DNA of 64,000 bases from Burkholderia sp. MS389 (GTDB lineage Bacteria > Pseudomonadota > Gammaproteobacteria > Burkholderiales > Burkholderiaceae): positions 2,046,001 through 2,110,000 of the forward strand of contig NZ_CP045995.1 in assembly GCF_016899425.1 (NCBI RefSeq), given 5' to 3'. The notes under the pieces were generated by a model, which worked only from the letters and a program-made list of their open reading frames with translations, was not told the origin of the DNA and did no database searches. Both the position numbers and the translations under genes were made by a program. Below are positions 1 through 9,713 of the stretch, piece by piece (position 1 is the first letter of the stretch; every line of letters starts with the position of its first letter).

Positions 1-1
1 A

Positions 2-1780
2 ATTCGCGACCTTGCAGTCGGCGCATGGATCACGATCGCCGGAGAGGACGAGTGGGGCGCGCTCCCGTCCGACAAGCAGCAATTCGTGATTACATCATTG
101 CACCACGAGATCTGGAACAATCTGCCCAAAGGGTTGAGCGAGCGCGCGCAGGCACTGTTCGCCGCCAGCCACACGCTTCAGCAACCACAGTCGCTGAGCG
201 ATGGAGATCCGTCTGGTCAGGATACGCGCTACGAAAATACGTTCTCGTGCGTGCCGCGTGGCACGCCTCTCACGCCGCCTTACGATCCCAAGACTGACCT
301 TCCGCCGACGCCGTTGATTACCGGGCGCGTGGTCGGGGCCGATGGCGAGGAGGTCAGTTGCGACGAGAATGGCTGCGTGTTCGTGCAGATTCTCGGGCAG
401 GATTCCCGCGATCATGCGCACGCGCAGGGTGCCGGGACAAACAGCAACGAGAGCGACAGCGCACCGATTCGCGTGGCATCCAGTCTGGCCGGGCCGAATT
501 TCGGCGAGACGTTCTTGCCGCGGGTGGGCACCGAAGTTCTGCTCGGGAGCCTCGGCGGAGATCCGGACAGGTTGGTCATCATCGGCGTACTGGCAAACGG
601 CGCGAACATGCCGGCGAGTTTCACTCATACCGGCAGTTTGCCCGGCAATCGCTTTCTTTCCGGTATCAAGACGAAGGAAATCAAGGGGCAGCGCTACAAC
701 CAACTTCGTCTCGACGACACACCGCAACAAATCAGCGCGCAGCTTGCATCGGAGCACGCGCATAGTCAGTTGAATCTCGGCTATCTGACGCAACCGCGTG
801 ATAACGGACAGGGTGCTGACCGCGGCCAAGGTGCCGAATTGCGCACCGACGCGGCAGCCGCGTTGCGCGCGGCGCAAGGGATGCTTTTGACCACCTACGC
901 GCGTACTCAGGCGAGCGGCGGACAGCTTGATCGCGATGAACTCGTCGAATTGCTCGGCGAGTGCGCGGAGCTGTTCAAGGCGTTGGGTGATTACGCCGGA
1001 CAGCACGGTGGCACGGCGACCGATGCGACGGGGCAGCAAGCTGTCGTGACCGCCTTCAAGGGTTGGACGCCAGGCGGTCATGCGTCCGGCGGCGATCGTG
1101 CGCCGAACGCTGACGCAGGCGATTCTCAGGCGCTGATGGCATTTGGCGCAAAGGCCGGTGCGCTCAATATCACTCCCAAGACTTACGTGACCTACGCTGG
1201 CGAGAACATCGATCAGATCGCGCAGCAGAACCTGCAATTCGCCGGGGGGCAGCGCGTGATCACGACGGCTGGCAAGGGAATCCACCTGTTCGGGCGCGGG
1301 GAAGGCGTCCGCGCGATTGCCGGCGAAGGCCCCGTTGTCTTGCAGGCGCAACAGGACACGCTCGCGGCGACCGCGCAGAAGGGGATACAGATCATGTCGG
1401 TCGGCGACGAAGTGTTGATCTCGGGTAAGTCGATCCGGTTCGTCGCGGAAGACGGAAGCTACGTGAAGGTCGGTGGCGGCGTCGAGGTCGGTTCCGACGG
1501 TGCGTTCACCGCACACACGGCGGGACATGATTTCGTCGGTCCGAAGACGGACCACGTTGCGCCGCCGGCGTTCAATCGCGGAGGAGCCGATCAGAAGTTC
1601 CGCTTGCGGTACCCGGGCACCGACGGTGACGATGGTACGCATCCCGTGCCGAATCGTCCGTACAAGATCACGCTGCGCAATGGCCAGGTCATTAATGGTG
1701 TCTCGGATGCACACGGGTTGACGGAGCTTGCATCGAGCGACGCGATGCACATTGCACACATTCAGGTTTTCGACGCTTAA
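2..1780 (+). CDS. vgrG: Type VI secretion spike protein VgrG (5' end outside window)
   Basis: This is the C-terminal 592 residues of a VgrG spike; the frame is open from base 2, so the N-terminal gp27-like part lies upstream of the window. VgrG trimers tip the Hcp tube of the type VI secretion system and carry effectors. Visible parts are the gp5/OB-fold region (LPRVGTEVLLGSLGGDPDRL, then a loop to about residue 250) followed by the DUF2345 beta-helix extension with its SGIKTKEI and YNQLRLDDTP segments. The C-terminal tail after about residue 500 ends with a transthyretin-like stretch (PYKITLRNGQVINGVSD), which often docks a specific effector. Eleven bases separate it from tle3, so it probably delivers Tle3. 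Family assignment is firm; the cognate-cargo link is inferred from gene order. Confidence 0.93.
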   Translation: MRDLAVGAWITIAGEDEWGALPSDKQQFVITSLHHEIWNNLPKGLSERAQALFAASHTLQQPQSLSDGDPSGQDTRYENTFSCVPRGTPLTPPYDPKTDLPPTPLITGRVVGADGEEVSCDENGCVFVQILGQDSRDHAHAQGAGTNSNESDSAPIRVASSLAGPNFGETFLPRVGTEVLLGSLGGDPDRLVIIGVLANGANMPASFTHTGSLPGNRFLSGIKTKEIKGQRYNQLRLDDTPQQISAQLASEHAHSQLNLGYLTQPRDNGQGADRGQGAELRTDAAAALRAAQGMLLTTYARTQASGGQLDRDELVELLGECAELFKALGDYAGQHGGTATDATGQQAVVTAFKGWTPGGHASGGDRAPNADAGDSQALMAFGAKAGALNITPKTYVTYAGENIDQIAQQNLQFAGGQRVITTAGKGIHLFGRGEGVRAIAGEGPVVLQAQQDTLAATAQKGIQIMSVGDEVLISGKSIRFVAEDGSYVKVGGGVEVGSDGAFTAHTAGHDFVGPKTDHVAPPAFNRGGADQKFRLRYPGTDGDDGTHPVPNRPYKITLRNGQVINGVSDAHGLTELASSDAMHIAHIQVFDA

Positions 1781-1791
1781 GGCAGGCGATC

Positions 1792-3981
1792 ATGTCCGAT
1801 ACCACAACCTCTTCGCCCCGGATCGTCGGCGAGCATCAGGCGATTCTCAATTGCAACCGGCCACAGAATGCGTTCGTCAATACCGACGTACAAAATCGTT
1901 TCCCGTGCACGACGATCCTGATCCATGGCGTGAACGACCTGGGAACGGATTTCGGCACGGTCGAAGGCGGACTGTGCGAGGGATTGAACGACCGCCTCGG
2001 TCGCACCGATTTCAAGGGCGCGGAGTACTCGCACGGCCGCATGGCGAACGACCCGAGCCAAGTGAGCGTTGCCGACATGATGAAGAACATGGACGACGTC
2101 ATCTATCGTCGGCAGGAAAGCGAAGAGACGAGGAGTCCGTTGATTCCGTTTTATTGGGGATTGCGCGTCGGGAAGGAGGATTTGCCCCGGGACCCCAATA
2201 AGGAAACCGTCAACGGCCAGTACGTCGACCGGTTCGGCAATCGCCTCGATGAGCACCGTGCGCGCAACGGCGGATTCTTCGCCAATGCGACCAACAACAT
2301 TCCCGACATGTTCGACTCGAATTTCAAAGGGGGAATGGCGACGAAAATTCTCGACAGGATGCAGGGTGACCCGACGCATCCGCTTCGCGAGGCGGAAAAT
2401 CGGCATTACATGGTGCTGGCAGCACGGCGGCTCGCGGCATTGGTGCGGCAAATCCGCCTTATCGACGCGGACGGGACGGTCAATATCATTGCGCACAGTC
2501 AGGGCACGCTGATATCGCTGCTCGCCCAGGCCTATCTCGTCGAGGGACTGATTCCGAACCAATGTGGCCCCGCTGACCGCCCTGCCGACACGTTGGTTCT
2601 GATCGACTCGCCCTACAGCTTGAGCGAGGAGTTCATGGATCGGCTGCTGCAACGTGGGGATCAGCAGCAGACGACTTATGCGCGTGCAAAGACCCTGGCA
2701 AACCTGGTCGGGCATGTGGCGAGCGGCAAATATCCGACGCCACCATTCGATCAATTGAAGTACGAGCCGGGCCGGGACAATTTTGGCGTCGTCGGGCCGA
2801 CGTGGGATCCCGCGCAGGCGAGGCGCCTGAGCGGGCCGCAAGGCAATGAATGCGTCGTGTTCGCCGAGCGCGACAATCGCGGCAAAGTGTATATGTACTT
2901 CAGCCCGGAGGATGCGACCGTCGGGCTGAGCGGCGTCAATGGCATGGGTTGCTCTGGCCTGCCCGACTCAATCGACGTGCGTGCGGCGCAGCAGGGAGGC
3001 AAGCCGGAGACTATCAATTTGCTGTCGGCGGCTTTTCGGCAGCGCGTCTTTACCCGGCGTCTGCGACAGGGCAAGCCGGTTCAGGTTGGTACGCCGCCCG
3101 GAAACTTTACGATACGGGAAAAGGGCGAAACATCCCATGGCTTGCCCGGTGGCTTTACGACGTGGATCAAATCGGCGCAGATAAGCGTGGGTACCCAGCG
3201 CAATATCAATGGCGAAGCATTGACGCCACCATTCGATCCCGAAATGGAAGGCAATGTGCTGCCGGGAACCGCAGCGACGCCGCTCTCGAAAAATAATGAC
3301 GGCGAGTTTGCGCCCGGCAAGCAAGCCATTGACCAGCTTGAAGCGGAAATTGCATTGAGCACGAACAGTGGCGAAGGTGCGTTGCAGGCATTGCCTGCAC
3401 AAACCATCGACTGGCCAACGAGTGAGGATGGGACGCTGCCGACCTCTACCGAGGTCGAGGCGTCGCTGAACGCTGGCAAGGGTCCCGACGATCAGTGCAA
3501 GGTAAGCCGGGTCGTATCGACGGTACCGCCGTCGCCCGGGCACATCGTCGTCTATCGGCAGGAGACGCTCAATGAAGCCAAGGTTCGGCTGATGAATCAG
3601 CATAAGGGAGAAAGCTCATATCACTCGGCGGTCATGAGTGGTCGCAGAAATCACCGCTGTGCGACTGCGTTCGATGTGTCGGTAGGCCAGGCGCGTGCGC
3701 TGGACGATCCGGACTGGGCGACGCTGCTGCGTGCTGTCGCCGACTGGCGTACACCAATGAGCAGGATCGACAAATTGACGAAAGCCCATACGAACCTGGA
3801 CGAGCAGACGCTGCACATCATCAGGGCGAACTGCGAATATTACGACCAAGGGAATTTCCCTGGGGAAGACGTCATTCCCAAGGCCTTTCCTGCAGGCGTA
3901 GTCAGCGAAACCATCGAGATGAGAACCGATGAAATCAACAAGCAGGTTCGAGCTCGTTCACCCCACCATATGCACGGTTGA
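1792..3981 (+). CDS. tle3: Type VI lipase effector of the Tle3 family (DUF3274)
   Basis: The 729-residue protein has an alpha/beta-hydrolase core. TILIHGVNDLG near residue 42 is the oxyanion strand and loop, and NIIAHSQGT carries the probable nucleophile Ser236 in an A-H-S-Q-G elbow. A later segment, SSYHSAV (about residue 608), is a candidate for the catalytic His; this is inference. The long, Cys-poor C-terminal half fits the DUF3274 region of Tle3 phospholipases. Tle3 proteins are antibacterial type VI effectors that act on phospholipids in the periplasm of target cells. It lies between vgrG (11-base gap) and tla3 (6-base gap), the same effector-adaptor order as in Pseudomonas aeruginosa PA0260-PA0259. 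No secretion signal is seen, as expected for VgrG-borne cargo. No tli3 immunity gene is adjacent, unlike the P. aeruginosa locus. Confidence 0.85.
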   Translation: MSDTTTSSPRIVGEHQAILNCNRPQNAFVNTDVQNRFPCTTILIHGVNDLGTDFGTVEGGLCEGLNDRLGRTDFKGAEYSHGRMANDPSQVSVADMMKNMDDVIYRRQESEETRSPLIPFYWGLRVGKEDLPRDPNKETVNGQYVDRFGNRLDEHRARNGGFFANATNNIPDMFDSNFKGGMATKILDRMQGDPTHPLREAENRHYMVLAARRLAALVRQIRLIDADGTVNIIAHSQGTLISLLAQAYLVEGLIPNQCGPADRPADTLVLIDSPYSLSEEFMDRLLQRGDQQQTTYARAKTLANLVGHVASGKYPTPPFDQLKYEPGRDNFGVVGPTWDPAQARRLSGPQGNECVVFAERDNRGKVYMYFSPEDATVGLSGVNGMGCSGLPDSIDVRAAQQGGKPETINLLSAAFRQRVFTRRLRQGKPVQVGTPPGNFTIREKGETSHGLPGGFTTWIKSAQISVGTQRNINGEALTPPFDPEMEGNVLPGTAATPLSKNNDGEFAPGKQAIDQLEAEIALSTNSGEGALQALPAQTIDWPTSEDGTLPTSTEVEASLNAGKGPDDQCKVSRVVSTVPPSPGHIVVYRQETLNEAKVRLMNQHKGESSYHSAVMSGRRNHRCATAFDVSVGQARALDDPDWATLLRAVADWRTPMSRIDKLTKAHTNLDEQTLHIIRANCEYYDQGNFPGEDVIPKAFPAGVVSETIEMRTDEINKQVRARSPHHMHG

Positions 3982-3987
3982 CGCTAC

Positions 3988-5607
3988 ATGACGACAACAT
4001 CGGTCCCGCGTCTATCAGGATCGCGAGTATTTATTTTTTTGTTCGCGAGCCTCACTTTGATTTGGCTCGTGGCATTCGAGTTGACTGCGAGATATGGATT
4101 TTCGTTTCTGGAAAATATGACGATGATAAGGCGATTGCTATTGTTGATCCTGCCGCCACTGTTACTGGCTGCTGGCGTGAGCCTTACCTATGGCGCATCG
4201 CTGCGCAAGGACTCGTCACGTCCAGAGGGAGCCAGTACCGCACAGTCTGCTCTGAGTGTGGCATCGGCCGGAGCGGGATCGCAGGATTCTCAATTCACAT
4301 TGGAGATTCGGCGTATCGGCGTGACGGTTGACCGCTTCCGGCAACGGGCACTATTGATGCGCCTGGATGAAACTGGGACGAGCGGAACGCTGCTGCTGCA
4401 AGATCCCAAGCAATATCCCTGGTCAAGTGATACGCGCGATTCGGAATACGCCAAGCGCCAGAACAACGTGTTCGGCTATGCATTGCGCAACTGGGTGGAT
4501 TACTGGCCTATTCCCGTTGTCGTGCTGGGACCGCCCCGTAACGTCGCCGATCCGCATGCCGATCGCATGGCGACCCACATCAATAGCGCTGATAACGGCG
4601 CGGGCATTGGTAACACGCTATACATCAGACTCGACGAGATTCACGGCGAACATGGCGACACGGCGGTAGCGCGCCTGTTCGATTTCTTCGACCAGCATCC
4701 GGATTTGCCAGCTGTCGTGGTGCTTGCCGAAGATGGTCTTGTGACGCGAGGCTACATGCGCACGCCACACGGTGATTATCTGGACAAGTCGAACGCGAAC
4801 GGCAATTTCGTTCCGCAATATCCGGATAGTTTGGTTGCGATGCTGGTGACGCGCAAGGATCGCGTCGATCGGACGATTCGACCATATGTTGTCGATGCGC
4901 CGGAGGCGATCGACAAGACCAAGACACAATTTGATGTCATCAAGCTGTGGAACTACTTCTGGGCACAGCAGAAATCCTATCCCAGGCCAGCGCCCGGTGT
5001 TTATGAAATGTCTTGGGACTATTGGCACGCGAAGCTCCCCGAGTTCTGGAAGACCGCAGCGCTGAAGATGCCGGACGGCTTCAAGCCGAACCCGTGGGTG
5101 CCGATTCCGTGGACGACGTGGCAACTGAAGGAGTACGACAAATGGCCGGTTCTGGCCAATCTTCATCGGCCGGTGCGAGTCGATCTGAGCAACGGCCACG
5201 GGGCGCCGTTGAAGAAGGGCCAGCGAATCGAAAAGATCCGCGCCGGCTGGCAGCAGGCAGTGGACACGCTTGCGCCCGGCGAGCAGCCGGGACGGATGTT
5301 CTACGATACCGGCACCTCGACCGCCAATCTCGCGTTGCTGGTGCAGTCGCTGCACGACAATCCGCAGCATATCGATATTGACGACCCGAAAGACGCATTC
5401 GACATGCAGCGTCGTATAGGCGGCGACACCGGAACGAGTTCGATCTGGGTTCAGAGCGCACTGGCGCTGATGATGGGTTATGGTGACGGGAAGACGAGCG
5501 CACTGATCAACCTGAGGGACCCGCTGCATGCCACGATCGTCATGCTGACGCCGCCGGACGCCGCGTCGCGGCAGGCGCATCCGCAGACCTTCAACTGGGA
5601 TTACTGA
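3988..5607 (+). CDS. tla3: Type VI lipase adaptor Tla3 (DUF2875)
   Basis: The 539-residue protein has two N-terminal hydrophobic segments (about residues 12-30 and 48-66), then a soluble domain starting near QFTLEIRRIGVTVD. That domain carries DUF2875-like features such as NNVFGYALRNWVDYWPIPVVVLGPP and the C-terminal GDTGTSSIWVQSALA. In P. aeruginosa the DUF2875 protein Tla3 binds Tle3 and loads it on the VgrG2b spike. The location directly after tle3 with only six intervening bases supports the same role. An internal ATG at 4117 would drop the first hydrophobic segment, so the start is less sure than the family. The two membrane segments suggest the adaptor sits at the inner membrane. Confidence 0.85.
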   Translation: MTTTSVPRLSGSRVFIFLFASLTLIWLVAFELTARYGFSFLENMTMIRRLLLLILPPLLLAAGVSLTYGASLRKDSSRPEGASTAQSALSVASAGAGSQDSQFTLEIRRIGVTVDRFRQRALLMRLDETGTSGTLLLQDPKQYPWSSDTRDSEYAKRQNNVFGYALRNWVDYWPIPVVVLGPPRNVADPHADRMATHINSADNGAGIGNTLYIRLDEIHGEHGDTAVARLFDFFDQHPDLPAVVVLAEDGLVTRGYMRTPHGDYLDKSNANGNFVPQYPDSLVAMLVTRKDRVDRTIRPYVVDAPEAIDKTKTQFDVIKLWNYFWAQQKSYPRPAPGVYEMSWDYWHAKLPEFWKTAALKMPDGFKPNPWVPIPWTTWQLKEYDKWPVLANLHRPVRVDLSNGHGAPLKKGQRIEKIRAGWQQAVDTLAPGEQPGRMFYDTGTSTANLALLVQSLHDNPQHIDIDDPKDAFDMQRRIGGDTGTSSIWVQSALALMMGYGDGKTSALINLRDPLHATIVMLTPPDAASRQAHPQTFNWDY

Positions 5608-5626
5608 CGGACCGGATCGACACGTC

Positions 5627-5887
5627 ATGGGTCAAAAGCGATACATCATCGAAGGCGATGTGCACAGTCACGGCGGACGCGTTGTGTCCGGGGCACCGAA
5701 CTCGCGAATCAACGGGCGCGCAATCGCACGCTTGCACGATCCCGCGATCTGCGAGATTCACGGCCTGACCTTCATTGCGACGGTGTCGGGCCACGCCCGA
5801 TTCGACGGGCAAGTCGCCGCATGCGACGGCGACTTGCTGGCATGCGGAGCACGCCTGATCGCGAGCCAGCACCAGACAGGAGGCTAA
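5627..5887 (+). CDS. PAAR-domain protein (type VI spike tip)
   Basis: This 86-residue protein is almost entirely one PAAR repeat domain: GDVHSHGGRVVSGAPNSRIN, then ARLHDPAICEIHGL and a C-terminal SGHARFDGQVAACDGDLLACGA. The His and Cys residues in these segments are the usual zinc-binding set. PAAR proteins cap the VgrG trimer and sharpen the secretion needle. It is the last gene of the vgrG-tle3-tla3-PAAR run and carries no extra effector domain, so it is a plain tip. It is 19 bases downstream of tla3 and probably co-transcribed. Confidence 0.88.
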   Translation: MGQKRYIIEGDVHSHGGRVVSGAPNSRINGRAIARLHDPAICEIHGLTFIATVSGHARFDGQVAACDGDLLACGARLIASQHQTGG

Positions 5888-5955
5888 CGGAAATACGGTG
5901 CGCGTGAGCGGTGCGCCTCGAGCCGGCGGGCATCGGCTGATCACGCTGGTCACGC

Positions 5956-7077
5956 TCAGATCACGAATTCCATCGGCTTCGTGCCGCATTGCGCATCCGG
6001 CAACGGCTCGCCACGCTGCGTCGCGGCCAGCAACCGTCCGATCGCAATATGGACCACATCGGCGCGCACGCTCGACGGCGTGAAGCCTGCGGCGTTGTCG
6101 AGTCCCTCGCGGTGCGCACGCATGATTCGCACGTCTTGCTGGATCACGGAATGCGTGTAGAGGTGCAGCAGTGGTTTCAGCGCGCGCAGCAGCGCGGCCG
6201 GCAACGCAAAGCGATAGGCGATGTACGTATAGACACGCGATCGACGCGTGTCGAGCGGTGTGATCTGGCTGATGATCAGAAAACTCGAGCGGCTCCCCCA
6301 GTGATAGTCGCATCGCGTGACGTTCGGTGCATAAAAATGATCGGTATGCCGAAGCGGTTCCCTGGATGGATTGGTCAGCCAATCCAGCATGCCGATCTTG
6401 TCGCCGTCATCGTGATACGTGACCTCGACGCTTTGCTGCTTCAGTTCGACGGTCGCCCGTAGTCGCCGCCCAGTGGATGAACGAAAAATCCGGTCGTGCA
6501 CGAACACCGTATGCGGGACGTCCATGAAGTTCTCGACCAGTGCACCGAGATCGCCATCGAACGTATTGATCATATAGTACGACTGCCACGGCCGTTCGCC
6601 GTGGTGTGGCATGTCGAACGGTCGCTTCAGCGCTGGATCGCCTCGCCCGCGGTAGACCCAGACGAGACCGTGCCGAGTCAACACCGGCAATCTGCGCTGA
6701 CGATATGGGTAGGTCGTACCGGTCGGTTCGGCGCTTGCGCTGTCGATGCTGGGAATTCGGGTGACGCTGCCGTGCTGGTCGTAATGCCAGCCGTGATACG
6801 GACAGACGAGGCAGCCGTCGACGACTTTCCCGGCCGACAACCGGGTGCCGCGATGCACACATTGATCGACGAGCGCGACGATCTCGCCGTCGGCCGCCCG
6901 GAATAGGACGATGCCGAGGCCCAGTACGCGAGTACCGAACGGTTTGTCCCGCTTGACCTCGGCTTCGGTGCTCGCGACATACCATTGCTCAACGAGTGCG
7001 CCGAAGGCTTCGCCATCGGCATCCGGCGCGGATTCGTCGCACGGCGAACACGTTGATGCGATCGATATGTTCAACAT
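5956..7077 (-). CDS. Rieske [2Fe-2S] aromatic/aliphatic ring-type oxygenase
   Basis: The 373-residue protein starts at the ATG complementary to 7075-7077, which overlaps the stop of the upstream GH3 gene and so indicates translational coupling. The N-terminal Rieske domain shows the C-x-H (QCVHRG) and C-x2-H (CPYHGWHY) pairs that bind a [2Fe-2S] cluster. The C-terminal half has ENFMDVPHTVFVHD, the mononuclear iron motif of the VanA/pheophorbide-oxygenase type. It lacks a fused reductase, so electrons must come from a separate partner that is not encoded here. It is the last gene of a desaturase-GH3-Rieske operon. Substrate is unknown; hydroxylation, demethylation or desaturation of the cluster product are all possible. 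Confidence 0.85.
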   Translation of the reverse strand: MLNISIASTCSPCDESAPDADGEAFGALVEQWYVASTEAEVKRDKPFGTRVLGLGIVLFRAADGEIVALVDQCVHRGTRLSAGKVVDGCLVCPYHGWHYDQHGSVTRIPSIDSASAEPTGTTYPYRQRRLPVLTRHGLVWVYRGRGDPALKRPFDMPHHGERPWQSYYMINTFDGDLGALVENFMDVPHTVFVHDRIFRSSTGRRLRATVELKQQSVEVTYHDDGDKIGMLDWLTNPSREPLRHTDHFYAPNVTRCDYHWGSRSSFLIISQITPLDTRRSRVYTYIAYRFALPAALLRALKPLLHLYTHSVIQQDVRIMRAHREGLDNAAGFTPSSVRADVVHIAIGRLLAATQRGEPLPDAQCGTKPMEFVI

Positions 7078-8651
7078 GAGCACGCGTCCTCGATAAATGC
7101 GCGGAGTGCGTTCGCCACGGCGGGCTTGGCCACCAGAGCGCGGGGTTTGACATCCCCAGCCCGGATGCATGCACGCTCGTGGGCTCGCTGGACGAGATCC
7201 GCCAGCTGGGCGGCACCCCCACGTATGCGAACCGCGCGCAACGGGCCAAGCTGGCCGACCGTGCGTGCGTGCCGGTAGTGAAAAGCGCGGGCGAGAGCCT
7301 GTTCCAGCGCAACGCCCAAGGTGGCGACGTCCGGCGTATCGCTTGCAAGCAACAGCAGGTAATGGGGTGGATCCGCGTCCGCGCACGGAATCACGCAACC
7401 TTCGTCGCCTGGTTGCAGTAACTTGGAAAGCGACGCGGCCAGATAGGCTTCGTCCAGCTTTTCACCGACCAGATCGCTTTGCGTGTCCGCCCGCCCGACG
7501 AAGGTCACGCATGGCGTTCGTCCCGCATATCCGGTCACACGGACCCGATCGCCGAGCCGATAGCGGTACAGGCCGCCTCCGGTCGTCACGACGACCTCGA
7601 CCGTGTCGCCCGGCTTCAGTTCTTCCACGCCTATCGCGGTTCCATCATCGAGCAGGAACTCGAGGAAGTGGCTGCAGACGGCGAGGGGACAGCCGGCCGT
7701 ATCGCCGAACGGCAGGCTGACCACTGCCTCGGTGGAAAACAAGCCTTTCGGAAACCATGCGGCCTGGGGTAACAAGGTGCGGGCATGTGCGGCGTAGTAT
7801 TTGCTTGGACCGTCCATCCAACAACTCACTGCCGCGAGTTGAGGCCACAGCCGGCCGCAGTGACCATCGTCGAGTGCGCGCCGCAGCGCGGCCGTACGAT
7901 TCGGCGGCAGCGAATCGAACAGGAAGGTGAGTGTGTCGCGGCGTTGCGGTTCGGCGTTGTCGAACAGCGGACGAAGCAGACTGGTCAGGAAGGTTGGGCT
8001 CCATACGCTGATGAAGGCCAGATCATGAGCGGCGATCAACGCGCGCAACGTTTCGGTGCGCCACGTGCGAGCATCACCCGATAGCGATGGTACGACGAGC
8101 GTCGGCAGCAGATCGACGAGCGGGCTGTCGGCCAGATAATCGAGATCGCTGTCCGACCCGATCATGATGCCGTTGGGAGCGCGGCCGCGCGCTTGCAGCG
8201 GAGGCGACATCGACCAGTACGCGCGGCCGGCTGCGACGCCGGGCACGGCGTGATGCAGATCGGAGAGCCAGACGACCAGTGCGAACTGCAATTCTTCGAG
8301 AAAGGCCGGCGTATAGGGAATGAGCTTTTGCTGCTCGCTGCCGCCGCTTGTGCGCTCGAAGAAACGTGGCGGTTGCGCGGTCAGGATCGGAGTGGACTCC
8401 TGGAGTGCACGATCGATCCATCGGGACACGCCAGCGTAGGGGGCAACCGGCACGCGTTCGCGAAATTGTGCCGGATCCGCGATATCGGCAAACCCGTGGG
8501 CGATGCCGAACGCCGTGTTCCGATTGGCGGCGAGCAAGCGTGACAGATAGGTCGCCTGCGCGTCACCCGGCGCGTCGAGCGCCGTGAGCCACACGCGGCG
8601 AAAGGGTTCTGCAGCAGCGCCGAACGCGGCCCACGCATCCTGTGCACGCAC
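7071..8651 (-). CDS. GH3-family acyl-acid amidosynthetase
   Basis: The 526-residue protein is read from a GTG at 8651 preceded by GAGAGGA, thirteen bases after the desaturase stop; an upstream ATG (8780) would run through the desaturase gene. GH3 enzymes adenylate a carboxylic acid and transfer it to an amino acid. Motifs are visible in order: RTSGGSEQQKLIPYT (about residue 100), the phosphate-binding loop; GLFSTEAVVSLPFGD in the middle; and GLYRYRLGDRVRV, the hinge region. Plant GH3 proteins conjugate auxin or jasmonate, whereas bacterial members are largely uncharacterised. Its place between a fatty acid desaturase and a Rieske oxygenase suggests the acid is a fatty or ring-containing acid made in the cluster. 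The substrate is inference. Confidence 0.83.
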   Translation of the reverse strand: MRAQDAWAAFGAAAEPFRRVWLTALDAPGDAQATYLSRLLAANRNTAFGIAHGFADIADPAQFRERVPVAPYAGVSRWIDRALQESTPILTAQPPRFFERTSGGSEQQKLIPYTPAFLEELQFALVVWLSDLHHAVPGVAAGRAYWSMSPPLQARGRAPNGIMIGSDSDLDYLADSPLVDLLPTLVVPSLSGDARTWRTETLRALIAAHDLAFISVWSPTFLTSLLRPLFDNAEPQRRDTLTFLFDSLPPNRTAALRRALDDGHCGRLWPQLAAVSCWMDGPSKYYAAHARTLLPQAAWFPKGLFSTEAVVSLPFGDTAGCPLAVCSHFLEFLLDDGTAIGVEELKPGDTVEVVVTTGGGLYRYRLGDRVRVTGYAGRTPCVTFVGRADTQSDLVGEKLDEAYLAASLSKLLQPGDEGCVIPCADADPPHYLLLLASDTPDVATLGVALEQALARAFHYRHARTVGQLGPLRAVRIRGGAAQLADLVQRAHERACIRAGDVKPRALVAKPAVANALRAFIEDACSC

Positions 8652-8664
8652 GTGCGTCCTCTCG

Positions 8665-9600
8665 TTAGAAATAGGTTTTTTCGAGTTGTGTCGGATCGCT
8701 CGGCAAACGCCGGGGCGCTTCGAACACATGCAGCCAACCGTACCACAGCGGCCGCGTCTCCGCCGCGTCGGAGCACGCATGAAGCTCCTGCCAGCGCAGG
8801 CTCGGACGCCGGTGATGCGTCAGGTTGTAGTTGAAGTTGAGGAATGCCCAGCGGATCAGTATGGGGGCACGCATATTGTATGTGCCCTCCACAACGTCGA
8901 GCGGCGTGTGCATGTGATAAACCCATTGGAGCGACGACCACGAAAACGCGAATGCGAGGTAGGCAAGCGAGATGTCGAGCACGCGCCAGTCCAGCAATGT
9001 CCCCAGTGCAATCCATACGGCCACGCCTGCGAGGGTTTCGTATCGAATTCGTCGGAATTCCGCGTGGCCGAAGTCTCTGAACGCGGCCGCATAGGTGTTG
9101 TCGTGTCCGTACTTGGCCCAACCATACGGAATGCGACTCGGAAGCACGGCCAGGACGAAGCTGCCCGCGAAACTCGCGAACCAGATGCCGCCGACGATCG
9201 CCGCGTAGTATGCGACTCGCTTGCGCCACAGCGAAGCATCCGGCTCGACGAAGTCCACCCGCTCCGCAGGCGTTCGATTTCGCACGTGGTGACCGAGATG
9301 ATTCACGTGAATCAGCGTTGCCGCGGCGCCGAACATCGTCGATGCCCACCACATCATCAAGTAGTTGATTTTCCCGCGCCGATGCCCGAAACCGTGGAAT
9401 GTTTCGTGCATCATCGAAAACACGCCTTGCATGATCAGGCAGAACGGTACGAGCGCCCCCCAGCGCCACGGGCTCGTACCGTGCGACAGCCACGTCAGGA
9501 TGCCCGCCCATATAACGCTCTGTAGCGCGAGCACGCAGAGATTCAGCCGATCGAACCGTCGCGAACGATTATCTATGGCGCTTGCATTGGCATCGAACAT
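8665..9600 (-). CDS. Membrane fatty acid desaturase
   Basis: This 311-residue integral membrane protein carries the three histidine boxes of membrane desaturases: HETFHGFGH, HVNHLGHH and, near the C-terminus, LTHHRRP. These bind a di-iron centre. Hydrophobic spans lie before the first box and between the second and third. The chosen ATG (9598-9600) avoids overlap with the divergent gene's upstream region. It is the first gene of the desaturase-GH3-Rieske operon. It could desaturate or hydroxylate an acyl chain, since members of this superfamily also act as hydroxylases and ketolases. The substrate is not evident. Confidence 0.85.
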   Translation of the reverse strand: MFDANASAIDNRSRRFDRLNLCVLALQSVIWAGILTWLSHGTSPWRWGALVPFCLIMQGVFSMMHETFHGFGHRRGKINYLMMWWASTMFGAAATLIHVNHLGHHVRNRTPAERVDFVEPDASLWRKRVAYYAAIVGGIWFASFAGSFVLAVLPSRIPYGWAKYGHDNTYAAAFRDFGHAEFRRIRYETLAGVAVWIALGTLLDWRVLDISLAYLAFAFSWSSLQWVYHMHTPLDVVEGTYNMRAPILIRWAFLNFNYNLTHHRRPSLRWQELHACSDAAETRPLWYGWLHVFEAPRRLPSDPTQLEKTYF

Positions 9601-9713
9601 ACAATTCGGACATGGATGGTGGCAGCGACGCAGAGCATACCTTCGATCGCCATCGTCGAACAATACGCCCGCCTGCGCTGACCCTGCGCGTTACGCCACG
9701 ATCGGCCACGACC

